In this document: positions 8,437 to 16,338 of the stretch, in pieces
How positions within the stretch are numbered: the stretch's first letter is position 1
Layout: every line of letters starts with the position of its first letter
Assembly: GCA_028871235.1 (NCBI GenBank)
Contig: JAGWNO010000011.1
Span: 1-21,483 of the forward strand
DNA: 21,483 nt
Origin: Gammaproteobacteria bacterium
Lineage (GTDB): Bacteria; Pseudomonadota; Gammaproteobacteria; Natronospirales; REEB76
Direction: 5' to 3'
The notes under the pieces: model-generated
What the model was told of the DNA's origin: nothing
What the model saw: only the letters and a program-made list of their open reading frames with translations
Databases searched by the model: none
Position numbers and translations under genes: made by a program

Positions 8437-9711
8437 TTATGCCGCCGGTGCCGCGTCATTCTGTTTCTTTGTGTCCACGAGTGTCAACAGCAGTGCGCCG
8501 CTGACAAACAACAGGATCACCGAAAGGATCGACAGCCGCGGGCTGCCGCTCATGTAGCTCACGAAGCCGATGAGGAACGGGCCGATGATGGCGGCGAACT
8601 CGCCTAGCATGTTGTAGAAGCCGAAGAACTCGCCGGCACGCTCCGCCGGCACCAGGCGGGCGTAATAAGAGCGGCTCAGGAGCTGCACCCCGCCCTGCAC
8701 CAGCCCCACCAGGGCGGCGAGCACGAAGAACTGCCAGGAGTGCCGCATGAAAGCGGCGAAGATGGACACGAATACGTACACCGCGAGACCGATGAAGATG
8801 CCGGTTTTCGGACCGATGCGTTCGCCGATGCGCCCGAACATGAGCGCCGCCGGCACGCCCACGAATTGCACCAGCAGCACGGCCAGGATCAAATCAGTGG
8901 TACTGAAGCCGATGGCCTTGCCGTAATCCACCGCCATCTGGATGACGGTATTGACACCGTCGATGTACACCCAATAGGCGATCAGAAACATGAACACCGG
9001 TTTGTAGGCGCGCACATGGCGGAAAGTCTCCGCGAACTGGCCGAAACCTTCCCGCACCGCCGTGACCAGACCGATACGCGTCGCGGATTTCCTCGGTTCC
9101 GGCACGAACAACAGCAGCGGCAGCGAGAACACCACCCACCAGGCGGCGGTCAGCACCAGGATCCAGCGCACTGCCGCCGCCGCATCCGGCAGGCCGAACC
9201 ACTGCGGCTTGAGGCTCATGAATACACCCAGCACCAGGAACAGCCCGCCGCCCAGATACCCCATGCTGTAGCCCACGGCGGAGGTGATGTCGAGCTTGCC
9301 CTTCTCCGCCACACTCACCAGCATGGAGTCGCCGAACACGTTACCCCAGAAATAACCGATGGAAGCGAGTACGTAGAGCAGCACCGCCCATTCCCAGGCA
9401 CCCTTGGCCACAAAGTGCAGCGCCAACACCATCACCGCCCCCAGGTAGGCGGAGAACATCAGGAAACGCTTCTTGCGGCTGCCGCGGTCAGCGATGGCCC
9501 CCAGCACCGGCGCCGACAGCGCCACCACCAGGCTCGCCACCGAGTTGGCGACGCCCAGCCGGAAGGTGCTGACGGTGACGTCGGCGCCGTGGCTCCAGTA
9601 ATCCTTGAAGAAGATGGGAAAAAACAATGTCACCACCGAGGTGGCGAAAGCATGGTTGCCCCAGTAGTACAGGGCCCAGCCCCAGACCTTACGGCTGGTC
9701 GGTAACGGCAT
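8437..9711 (-). CDS. MFS transporter, UMF1 (Atg22-like) family
   Basis: This 424-residue transporter has about twelve hydrophobic segments. It begins with the UMF1-type signature WGWALYYWGNHAFATSVV followed by FFPIFFKDYW. The family usually reads YDWANSAFATTV at this point, so three positions differ here (Asp to Tyr, Ala to Gly, Ser to His). Further MFS landmarks are GAIADRGSRKKRF in the loop after helix 2 and GGVQLLSRSYYARLVPAERAGEFFGFYN, the strongly conserved late-loop motif of this family. The substrate is unknown; efflux of amino acids or other small molecules is only a family-level guess. The ATG at 9711 is preferred, with GGGAG seven bases upstream; a GTG at 9738 would add nine residues. 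It lies 93 bp after prfC on the same strand. Confidence 0.88.
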   Translation of the reverse strand: MPLPTSRKVWGWALYYWGNHAFATSVVTLFFPIFFKDYWSHGADVTVSTFRLGVANSVASLVVALSAPVLGAIADRGSRKKRFLMFSAYLGAVMVLALHFVAKGAWEWAVLLYVLASIGYFWGNVFGDSMLVSVAEKGKLDITSAVGYSMGYLGGGLFLVLGVFMSLKPQWFGLPDAAAAVRWILVLTAAWWVVFSLPLLLFVPEPRKSATRIGLVTAVREGFGQFAETFRHVRAYKPVFMFLIAYWVYIDGVNTVIQMAVDYGKAIGFSTTDLILAVLLVQFVGVPAALMFGRIGERIGPKTGIFIGLAVYVFVSIFAAFMRHSWQFFVLAALVGLVQGGVQLLSRSYYARLVPAERAGEFFGFYNMLGEFAAIIGPFLIGFVSYMSGSPRLSILSVILLFVSGALLLTLVDTKKQNDAAPAA

Positions 9712-9804
9712 GTTCCGGCTCCCGGATGGGGACGGCACAGGCTAGCAGGAATGCCGTGATGCGGCTATGTCAGTCTGACAGACCCTCGTTCTACTCCTCA
9801 CTCC

Positions 9805-11403
9805 TCACGCCCCACTGGTTTCCAATACACCGTGCTCACGGGTCTTGCGGAAGCGCACACCCGGCCAGCGCTCCTGGGTGAGCTGCAGGTTCACCAGGGT
9901 CGGCGCCACATACACCAGACTGTCGGCGTGATCCAGCGCCAGGTTGTCGAAGACCTTGTTCCTGAATTCCTCAAGCCGCTTCGCATCATCGCATTCCACC
10001 CAGCGGGCGGTGGCCACCGGGATGCTGTCGAATACGCACTCGGCGCCGTACTCGCTCTGCAGGCGGTAGGCCACCACCTCGAACTGCAGCATGCCCACGG
10101 CGCCGAGGATAAGTTCGTTGTTGCGCAGCGGCTTGAACAGCTGCGTGGCGCCTTCCTCGCAAAGTTGCGCGAGCCCCCTGTTGAGCGCCTTGGCCTTGAG
10201 CGGATCCTTGAGCACCACACGGCGGAACAGTTCCGGTGCGAAGTTGGGGATGCCGGTGAACTGCAGCTCCTCGCCCTGGGTGAAGGTATCGCCGATGGCG
10301 ATGGTACCGTGGTTGTGCACGCCGATGATGTCACCGGCGTAGGCCTGCTCCACCCGTTCGCGCTCCGCCGCCATGAAGGTGAGGGCATCCGCGATCTTGA
10401 CCTCGCGGCCGATGCGCACGTGCCTGATGCGCATGCCGGGCGTGTAACGGCCCGAGCACAGCCGCACGAAGGCGATACGGTCGTGGTGCTGCGGATCCAT
10501 GTTGGCCTGGATCTTGAACACGAAGCCTGTGAGTTTCTCTTCAAACGGCACCACGCAACGGGTGGTAGCGGCCCGCGGCCGCGGGGTGGGCGCATGCTCC
10601 ACGAACGCGTCCAGCAGTTCGCGCACGCCGAAATTATTGATGGCGGAACCGAAGAACACCGGTGTCAGCCGCCCGGCTGAATATTCCTGCGCGTCGAAGG
10701 CATGGGAAGCACCATGCACCAGCGCCACCTCGGCGCGGAACGCGACCGCATCATCGCCCAACAGCGCACTGGCCTGCTCACTGTGCAGGCCCTCGATGAT
10801 GCGCGTTTCTCCCAGACGGCCGCTCTTCTCGCCCGCATAAATCGCGATGCGGTCCGCAAGCAGGTGGTAGATGCCCCGCAGTTCCCGGCCCATGCCGATG
10901 GGCCAGGTGACCGGCGCACAGCGGATCTTGAGTACCGATTCCACTTCGTCCAGCAGCGCCATGGGATCGCGGCCGTCCCGGTCCAGCTTGTTGATGAAGG
11001 TCATGATGGGCGTGTCCCGCAAGCGGCACACCTCCATGAGCTTGATGGTGCGCTCCTCCACGCCTTTGGCGCAGTCGATGACCATGAGCGCGGAATCCAC
11101 CGCCGTGAGGGTACGGTAGGTGTCCTCGGAAAAATCCTCGTGGCCCGGCGTGTCCAGCAGATTGACGATGCGCTCCCGGTAGGGGAACTGCATCACCGAT
11201 GAGGTCACGGAGATACCGCGCTGCTGTTCCAGGGCCATCCAGTCGGAGGTGGCGTGGCGCGCTGCCTTGCGTCCCTTCACCGCGCCCGCCAGCTGGATGG
11301 CGCCGCCGAACAGCAGCAGCTTCTCGGTGAGCGTGGTCTTGCCGGCGTCCGGATGGGAGATGATGGCGAACGTGCGCCGCCGGCCGATGTCCTGGTCAAA
11401 CAT
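9805..11403 (-). CDS. prfC: Peptide chain release factor 3
   Basis: This 532-residue translational GTPase (E. coli RF3 has 529) removes RF1 and RF2 from the ribosome after peptide release. The G motifs are intact: G1 HPDAGKTT at residues 17-24, the G2 region RGISVTSSV at 62-70, G3 DTPGHED at 84-90 and G4 NKLD at 138-141. The downstream domains carry RF3 hallmarks such as VTWPIGMGRELRGIYHL and LGAVGMLQFEVV. The start ATG at 11403 directly precedes the conserved RRRTFAIISHPDAGKT opening. No strong Shine-Dalgarno is visible. It is co-directional with rimI (56 bp upstream) and the MFS gene. Confidence 0.97.
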   Translation of the reverse strand: MFDQDIGRRRTFAIISHPDAGKTTLTEKLLLFGGAIQLAGAVKGRKAARHATSDWMALEQQRGISVTSSVMQFPYRERIVNLLDTPGHEDFSEDTYRTLTAVDSALMVIDCAKGVEERTIKLMEVCRLRDTPIMTFINKLDRDGRDPMALLDEVESVLKIRCAPVTWPIGMGRELRGIYHLLADRIAIYAGEKSGRLGETRIIEGLHSEQASALLGDDAVAFRAEVALVHGASHAFDAQEYSAGRLTPVFFGSAINNFGVRELLDAFVEHAPTPRPRAATTRCVVPFEEKLTGFVFKIQANMDPQHHDRIAFVRLCSGRYTPGMRIRHVRIGREVKIADALTFMAAERERVEQAYAGDIIGVHNHGTIAIGDTFTQGEELQFTGIPNFAPELFRRVVLKDPLKAKALNRGLAQLCEEGATQLFKPLRNNELILGAVGMLQFEVVAYRLQSEYGAECVFDSIPVATARWVECDDAKRLEEFRNKVFDNLALDHADSLVYVAPTLVNLQLTQERWPGVRFRKTREHGVLETSGA

Positions 11404-11459
11404 GTGGTGGAATCAGATGGGGATAAAGCCGCGCATTCTACCCGATACGGGCGGCGCGC

Positions 11460-11927
11460 TCAGAGCGCCAGACCCATGATGAGTGCATCCTCACGGCCCT
11501 TGCCGCCGGGGTAATAGGCCTTGCGTACTCCCACTTCATTGAAGCCGCGCTGGTGGTAAAGGCGGATCGCAGCCTGGTTGGAGGGTCGCACTTCCAGCAG
11601 CATCTGGCTGGCGCCCCGCTCTTTCGCCAGTTGGATGAAGTGTTCCAGCAGCAGCCGGCCATAACCCTGGCGCTGCCGTTCAGGTGTGATACAGACGTTC
11701 AGCAGGTGTGCCTCACCCACCACCAGCGACAGGATGCCGTAACCGGCGATGCCGCCGTCCAGTTCCATGACCCAGCAGCCGTACCCCACCCGCAGGCAAT
11801 CACGGAAGATGCCCTCGCTCCAGTGGAACTCATAGGCGCGTTGCTCGATGGACATCACCGCTGCCAGGTCCTGCTCGCGCATGGGCCGGTAGAACGGCAT
11901 CGCGCTGGCGGCAACGATGGCGCTCAT
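11460..11927 (-). CDS. rimI: Ribosomal-protein-alanine N-acetyltransferase RimI
   Basis: This 155-residue GNAT acetyltransferase acetylates the N-terminal alanine of ribosomal protein S18 in E. coli. The acetyl-CoA loop is seen in PERQRQGYGRLLLEHF (residues 82-97). The RimI catalytic pair appears as Glu112 in LLEVRPSN and Tyr124 in AIRLYHQRGF, and the tail KAYYPGGKGREDALIMGL is characteristic of RimI. Its ATG overlaps the TGA of the uracil-DNA glycosylase gene by 4 bp (ATGA), so the two are translationally coupled. An alternative start at Met10 (MPFYRPMREQD) would also give a complete domain. The pairing of a family 4 uracil-DNA glycosylase with rimI recurs in proteobacteria. Confidence 0.94.
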   Translation of the reverse strand: MSAIVAASAMPFYRPMREQDLAAVMSIEQRAYEFHWSEGIFRDCLRVGYGCWVMELDGGIAGYGILSLVVGEAHLLNVCITPERQRQGYGRLLLEHFIQLAKERGASQMLLEVRPSNQAAIRLYHQRGFNEVGVRKAYYPGGKGREDALIMGLAL

Positions 11928-12619
11928 GGGCCCTGCCCCCGCAAGGTACGCACTGCTAGTTGCAGATCCACCCAGGCCTTGCGCTTCTCACCCGGCGAGC
12001 GCAGCAGATAGGCTGGATGATAGGTCACGACTACGGGGATGGTGCCCAGCTGGTGTACCTGTCCGCGCAGGCGGCCGATGGGGGTCTCGGTGTTGAGCAG
12101 ATTCTGGGCGGCGATGCGGCCCAGGGCCAGGATCAGCTTCGGCCGGATCAGCGCGATCTGCCTTTCCAGGAACGGCCGGCAGAGCTCCGCCTCCTCCGGT
12201 TTCGGCTCACGGTTGTTGGGCGGACGGCACTTCAGGATGTTGGCGATGTATACCTGCTCGCGTTTGAGGCCGATGGCCGTCAGCATGGAGTTGAGCAACT
12301 GTCCCGCACGGCCCACGAAGGGCTCGCCCTGTTTGTCCTCGTCGGCGCCGGGAGCTTCGCCGATGATCAGCCATTCCGCCCGACGCACGCCCACGCCGAA
12401 TACCGTCTGCGTGCAACCGGCCCGCAGGCCGCAGGCGGTACAGCCCCTGACCGTCTGTTCGAGTGCCGGCCAGTCCAGGGTGGCGATTGTGGCCTCGCGG
12501 GAAAGCGGGTCAGCCGCGGTATCAGCATCCGCGGCTGGTACCACGGCTGCCGAGCCGCCGCGTCGCGTCCACACGGTGATGCCCAGATCACGCAGGTAAC
12601 TGGCGCGGTCTGCGGCCAT
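11924..12619 (-). CDS. Uracil-DNA glycosylase, family 4 (4Fe-4S)
   Basis: This 231-residue DNA repair enzyme excises uracil from DNA. Family 4 signatures are clear: motif A GEAPGADEDKQGEPFVGRAG starting at residue 87, and motif B HPAYLLRSP with His201. Four Cys for a [4Fe-4S] cluster are present (Cys60 and Cys63 in CTACGL, Cys131 in LKCRPP, Cys147 in ELCRPF). The N-terminal ~50 residues are a low-complexity Ala/Asp-rich linker preceded by YLRDLGITVW, a short leader element common in proteobacterial members. The frame stays open upstream into pssA. ATG 12619, placed 5 bp after the pssA stop, is chosen because everything upstream overlaps pssA and has no family match. Confidence 0.94.
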   Translation of the reverse strand: MAADRASYLRDLGITVWTRRGGSAAVVPAADADTAADPLSREATIATLDWPALEQTVRGCTACGLRAGCTQTVFGVGVRRAEWLIIGEAPGADEDKQGEPFVGRAGQLLNSMLTAIGLKREQVYIANILKCRPPNNREPKPEEAELCRPFLERQIALIRPKLILALGRIAAQNLLNTETPIGRLRGQVHQLGTIPVVVTYHPAYLLRSPGEKRKAWVDLQLAVRTLRGQGP

Positions 12620-12624
12620 GATGC

Positions 12625-13464
12625 TCAGTGCGAGTGCTTGCGTGCCAGTCGCCGGCGCATCCGCCACAGGGCCAGCATCGGCCCCGAGCAGGCATAGGCG
12701 AAGAACCCGATGAACAGCACTTTCGGCGGGCTCAGGGAGATGATAATGAGTGCGATTGGCACGATGAGTATGGTGGTGAACGGCACGCGCCCGTGCAGAT
12801 TCAGGTCCTTGAAGCTGTAGTAGCTGATGCTGCTCACCATGAGCGCGCCGGCGGCTACCGTGAGGATGTAGGCGGGAATCAGCAGCGCCGAACCTGGGAT
12901 ATCCAGATCGCTGCCGAACCACACGGCACCGGCGACGATGCCGGCCGCTGCGGGACTGGGCAACCCCTGGAAATAGCGTTTGTCCACCACCCCGGTACGC
13001 ACGTTGAAGCGCGCGAGCCGCAGTGCGGCGGTGATGGCATAGAAGAATGCGCCCAACCAGCCCAGCTTGCCCCATGCCCAGCCGAAATTGATCATGTCCT
13101 TGAATGCCCACTCGTACATGACCAGCGCCGGCGCGAGACCGAAGGACACCATGTCCGAGAGGCTGTCGTACTCCTTGCCGAAGGCGCTTTCGGTGTGGGT
13201 GAGGCGTGCGACACGCCCGTCGAGGCCGTCCATGATCATGGCGACGAACACGGCGATGGCGGCGGGCTGGAAATGCCCGGCCATGGCGGCGACGATGGCG
13301 TAGAAACCGGCGAACAGGCCAGCGGTGGTAAACAGGTTGGGCAGCAGATAGATGCCGCGACGACGCGGACCCTCGCCTTCCGTCCCGCCGCCGTTATCGG
13401 CTTCCTGCTCGTCAACGCCCAGTTCGGTATCCACGTCCGGGTCCGGATTCACGGGTGCATGCAT
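12625..13464 (-). CDS. pssA: CDP-diacylglycerol--serine O-phosphatidyltransferase
   Basis: This 279-residue integral membrane enzyme makes phosphatidylserine from CDP-diacylglycerol and serine, the first step to phosphatidylethanolamine. The CDP-alcohol phosphatidyltransferase motif is perfect: D79, D82-G83-x2-A86-R87-x8-G96-x3-D100-x3-D104. Further type II PssA features are GIYLLPNLFTTAGLFAGFYA before it, RLARFN and YFQGLPSPAAA after it, and about seven to eight hydrophobic segments. The start at 13464 (ACGAGG nine bases upstream) is preferred over an ATG at 13521. With this start the protein has a ~32-residue acidic, Gly-rich N-terminal tail before GPRRRGIYLLPN. It follows ilvC by 69 bp, the common ilvC-pssA order of proteobacteria. 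Confidence 0.95.
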   Translation of the reverse strand: MHAPVNPDPDVDTELGVDEQEADNGGGTEGEGPRRRGIYLLPNLFTTAGLFAGFYAIVAAMAGHFQPAAIAVFVAMIMDGLDGRVARLTHTESAFGKEYDSLSDMVSFGLAPALVMYEWAFKDMINFGWAWGKLGWLGAFFYAITAALRLARFNVRTGVVDKRYFQGLPSPAAAGIVAGAVWFGSDLDIPGSALLIPAYILTVAAGALMVSSISYYSFKDLNLHGRVPFTTILIVPIALIIISLSPPKVLFIGFFAYACSGPMLALWRMRRRLARKHSH

Positions 13465-13533
13465 GTGCCGAAACCTCGTTCTGAAGGCAGCATGATGCCA
13501 CGATGCCACCCACCCGGTCACGGTGGCGCATCC

Positions 13534-14526
13534 TTAGCCCGGTTTACCGCCTGCCATGCGTGTCCGCAGCGCTTCGCCCACCCGTTCGATGAGATGTGCC
13601 CGCGCCCGCACCCGTTCCGCCCGGAGCGTGGGCGCGCCGGCTTGCATCTCGCGGGCGAGTTCGGCGGCAAACTCGCCGTCCTGGATCTCCTTGAGCATCG
13701 CCTGCATGGCAGCACGCGCTTCCCCCCCGATGACACGCGGACCGCGGGTGTAATCACCGAACTCAGCGGTGCTGGAGATGGACTCGCGCATGCCGGCAAG
13801 GCCGCGCGCATAGATCATGTCGGCCATGAGCTTGACTTCGTGCAGGCAGGCGAAATACGCCATCTCCGGGGCGTAACCCGCCGCCACCAGTGTCTCGAAG
13901 GCCGCGATGATGAGATGGGTGAGACCGCCACAGAGCACCGCCTGTTCCGCGAACAGGTCGGTCTCGGTCTCCTCGCGGAACGTGGACTCGATGATGCCGG
14001 CACGGCCGTGGCCCTGGGCCCAGGCATAGGCAAGCGCCAGCGCGCGCGCCTGGCCGCTGGCATCCTGATGCACGGCCACCAGCCCCGGCACACCGCGGCC
14101 CGCGGCGTACTGGGCCCGCAGCTGCTCGCCGATGCCGTTGGGCGCCACCATCACCACGTCCAGATCCGCACGCGGCACGATGCGCCGGTAGTGGATATTA
14201 AAACCGTGGGCGAACACCAGGACGCCGTGGTTTTTGAGTTGTGGCGCCACCGTCTCCGCGTACACCGCCGGCTGCGCTTCGTCGGGGATAAGCACCACCA
14301 CCACCTCCGCCTGCGCGACTGCGGCCGCGGGCTCCGCCACCGCGAGTCCCGCCTCCGCCGCTGCCGCACGCGCGCTGGACGTGGCGCGCAGACCCACCGT
14401 CACCGGTACGCCGGAGTCCCTTAGATTGAGCGCTTGCGCCCGCCCCTGGGCGCCGAAGCCCAGCACGGCCACGCGCCGCCCCCGGATGAGCGCCGGATCG
14501 GTGTCAGTGTCGTAGAGGAGCTGCAT
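13534..14526 (-). CDS. ilvC: Ketol-acid reductoisomerase homologue with altered active site
   Basis: This 330-residue homologue of class I ketol-acid reductoisomerase (the valine/isoleucine pathway enzyme) aligns from its first residue. The Rossmann motif GFGAQG (23-28), the NADPH-phosphate loop LRATSS (46-51) and His107 in FAHGFNIHY are present. So are Asp190 and Glu194 in EETETDLFAEQ, Glu230 in CLHEVKL and Ser251 in ESISST. Two near-invariant residues are changed. The family's MVAPKGPGH is MVAPNGIGE, so the catalytic Lys130 is Asn. The family's AYFECLHE is AYFACLHE, so the metal ligand Glu226 is Ala. Both were read back from the DNA. The domain, length and C-terminal knot region are otherwise full. 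The gene is first in a block with pssA and divergent from proS; ilvIH are not adjacent. It may be a repurposed or degenerate IlvC paralogue, so canonical activity is doubtful. Confidence 0.88.
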   Translation of the reverse strand: MQLLYDTDTDPALIRGRRVAVLGFGAQGRAQALNLRDSGVPVTVGLRATSSARAAAAEAGLAVAEPAAAVAQAEVVVVLIPDEAQPAVYAETVAPQLKNHGVLVFAHGFNIHYRRIVPRADLDVVMVAPNGIGEQLRAQYAAGRGVPGLVAVHQDASGQARALALAYAWAQGHGRAGIIESTFREETETDLFAEQAVLCGGLTHLIIAAFETLVAAGYAPEMAYFACLHEVKLMADMIYARGLAGMRESISSTAEFGDYTRGPRVIGGEARAAMQAMLKEIQDGEFAAELAREMQAGAPTLRAERVRARAHLIERVGEALRTRMAGGKPG

Positions 14527-14545
14527 GAGAAATAAGCTGGCCGTG

Positions 14546-14551
14546 ACTATA
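14546..14551 (-). promoter_or_regulatory. Candidate -10 box for ilvC-like gene
   Basis: The - strand reads TATAGT here, 19 bp upstream of the ATG at 14526. No good -35 is visible at 17 bp. Transcription from it would leave a leader of only about 13 nt with no Shine-Dalgarno. Confidence 0.35.
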
Positions 14552-14571
14552 CGGGGTTATCGGGCCACCGC

Positions 14572-14577
14572 TAGAAT
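14572..14577 (+). promoter_or_regulatory. Candidate -10 box for proS
   Basis: TAGAAT (5 of 6 to consensus) lies 33 bp before the proS ATG. A matching -35 is weak. It sits about 20 bp from the opposite-strand TATAGT, so the two divergent promoters would overlap. Confidence 0.4.
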
Positions 14578-14610
14578 ACGGCTTTCGCGCCGCAAAACCC
14601 ACCACCAAGA

Positions 14611-16338
14611 ATGCGTACCTCCCGCTTCCCCCTGAGTACCGTCAAGGAAACCCCCGCCGACGCCGACACCGTCAGCCACCAACTCATGCTGCGCGCCGGC
14701 ATGATCCGCAAACTGGCTGCGGGCATCTATACCTGGACGCCGTTGGGCCTGCGGGTGTTGCACAACGTGGAGGCCATCGTGCGCGAGGAGATGAACCGTG
14801 CCGGCGCCATGGAGATGCTCATGCCTTCCATCCAGCCCCGGGAGCTGTGGGAGGAGACCGGCCGCTGGCAGAAGTTCGGCGGTGAACTGCTCAAGATCCG
14901 CGACCGCAAGGAGCAGGAATACTGCTACGGCCCCACCCACGAAGAAGTGGTCACCGATTACGCGCGCGCCGAACTCAGGAGTTACAGGCAGTTGCCGATC
15001 AACCTCTACCAGATCCAGACCAAGTTCCGCGACGAGATCCGCCCGCGCTTTGGCGTGATGCGCGCCCGCGAGTTCCTGATGAAGGACGCCTACTCCTTCC
15101 ATCTCTCGGGCGAGGACCTGGCGCGTGAATACCGGAACATGTACGACACCTATACGCGCATCTTCACGCGCTGCGGTCTGCGTTTCCGCGCGGTGCGCGC
15201 CGACACCGGCGCCATTGGCGGCAGCACCAGCCATGAATTCCATGTGCTGGCGGATTCCGGCGAGGACGCCATCGCCTTCTCCACCGGCTCTGATTACGCC
15301 GCCAACGTGGAACTGGCGGAAGCAGTGGCTCCGGCGCTACCGCGCCCGGCGCCGTCCGCCAAACTTGAGCGCGTGGCTACGCCCGCACAGAAAACCATAG
15401 AGGAAGTGTCGGCGTTCCTCAAGGTGGACCCCAAGCACTGCATCAAGACGCTCATCGTGCGAGGCAGTGGGGGCCTGGTGGCGCTTTGCGTGCGCGGCGA
15501 CCATGAAATCAACGAGGCCAAGGCCGCCAAGCTCGGCGAGCTTCCCGGCGAATCCGTGCTGGCAGGAGAAGCGGAAATCCTCAAGGCACTGGGTTGCACG
15601 CCGGGCTCAATCGGACCGGTGGGCTTACCTGAGAGCGTCCCGCTGATCGTGGATCGGGCCGCCGCCGCGGTCGCTGATTTCGTATGTGGCGCCAATCGCG
15701 AGGGCAGCCATTATCGCGGCGCCAACTGGCTGCGGGATGCACAAATCACCCGCATCGCCGACCTGCGCAAGGTGGTGGAAGGTGATCCCTCGCCGGACGG
15801 CAAGGGCGTGCTCAAGATCGCACGCGGCATTGAGGTGGGTCATGTATTCCAGTTGGGACAGCAATACGCGAAAGCCATGCATGCCACCGTACTGGACGAG
15901 CAGGGCAAGACCTGCGCGATGCACATGGGATGCTACGGCATCGGCGTGTCGCGGATAGTGGCCGCCGCCATCGAGCAGAACCACGACGCGCGCGGCATCA
16001 TCTGGCCGGATGCCATCGCCCCGTTTCACATCGCGCTGTTGCCCCTCAACATGCACAAATCGGAGAAACTGCAGCGCGCAGCGGAAAGCCTCTATGGAGA
16101 GCTCACCGCCGCCGGTTATCAGGTGCTGCTTGACGACCGGCCGCTGCGTCCCGGCCCCATGTTCGCTGACGCGGAACTCATAGGCATCCCGCACCGGGTG
16201 GTGCTGTCGGAGCGCGGCCTGGATGCCGGGACGGTCGAATACAAGGGCCGCAACGACACGGACAATCTTGATATCGCGCGCGGTGAACTGCTGCAATACC
16301 TGAATGCCCGCGGCATTTTGAGAAAAACCCGGGACTGA
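14611..16338 (+). CDS. proS: Proline--tRNA ligase (bacterial type with editing domain)
   Basis: This 575-residue class II aminoacyl-tRNA synthetase (E. coli 572) charges tRNA-Pro. Class II motifs are visible: YCYGPTHEEVVTDYARAEL, motif 2 with FRDEIRPRFGVMRAREFLMKD, and motif 3 with GCYGIGVSRIVAAA. Between motifs 2 and 3 is the YbaK-like insertion domain that hydrolyses mischarged Ala-tRNA-Pro. It is seen as TIEEVSAFLKVDPKHCIKTLIV with the editing Lys, and ADFVCGANREGSHYRGANW with the Asp and the GxHxR-type loop. The start at 14611 gives MRTSRFPLSTVKETPADA, the normal proS N-terminus. There is no clear Shine-Dalgarno. The TGA overlaps the ATG of the next gene by one base (TGATG). Confidence 0.98.
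   Translation: MRTSRFPLSTVKETPADADTVSHQLMLRAGMIRKLAAGIYTWTPLGLRVLHNVEAIVREEMNRAGAMEMLMPSIQPRELWEETGRWQKFGGELLKIRDRKEQEYCYGPTHEEVVTDYARAELRSYRQLPINLYQIQTKFRDEIRPRFGVMRAREFLMKDAYSFHLSGEDLAREYRNMYDTYTRIFTRCGLRFRAVRADTGAIGGSTSHEFHVLADSGEDAIAFSTGSDYAANVELAEAVAPALPRPAPSAKLERVATPAQKTIEEVSAFLKVDPKHCIKTLIVRGSGGLVALCVRGDHEINEAKAAKLGELPGESVLAGEAEILKALGCTPGSIGPVGLPESVPLIVDRAAAAVADFVCGANREGSHYRGANWLRDAQITRIADLRKVVEGDPSPDGKGVLKIARGIEVGHVFQLGQQYAKAMHATVLDEQGKTCAMHMGCYGIGVSRIVAAAIEQNHDARGIIWPDAIAPFHIALLPLNMHKSEKLQRAAESLYGELTAAGYQVLLDDRPLRPGPMFADAELIGIPHRVVLSERGLDAGTVEYKGRNDTDNLDIARGELLQYLNARGILRKTRD

Noticed and set aside
8740..9705. Open frame of 321 codons on the + strand
   Set aside because: It lies wholly antisense to the MFS transporter, and the His/Glu/Gln-rich translation has no domain.
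12620..13111. N-terminal extension of the uracil-DNA glycosylase frame to 13111
   Set aside because: The extension overlaps pssA in another frame and has no family similarity; ATG 12619 just after the pssA stop fits the family.
12628..14424. Long open frame (598 codons) on the + strand
   Set aside because: It is antisense to pssA and the ilvC-like gene, rich in His, Arg and Gly as expected from the reverse of GC-rich genes, and has no recognisable domain.
14611..16338. Possible frameshift or insertion in proS because of its internal extra region
   Set aside because: The extra region is the normal YbaK-like editing domain of bacterial ProS, in frame and complete.
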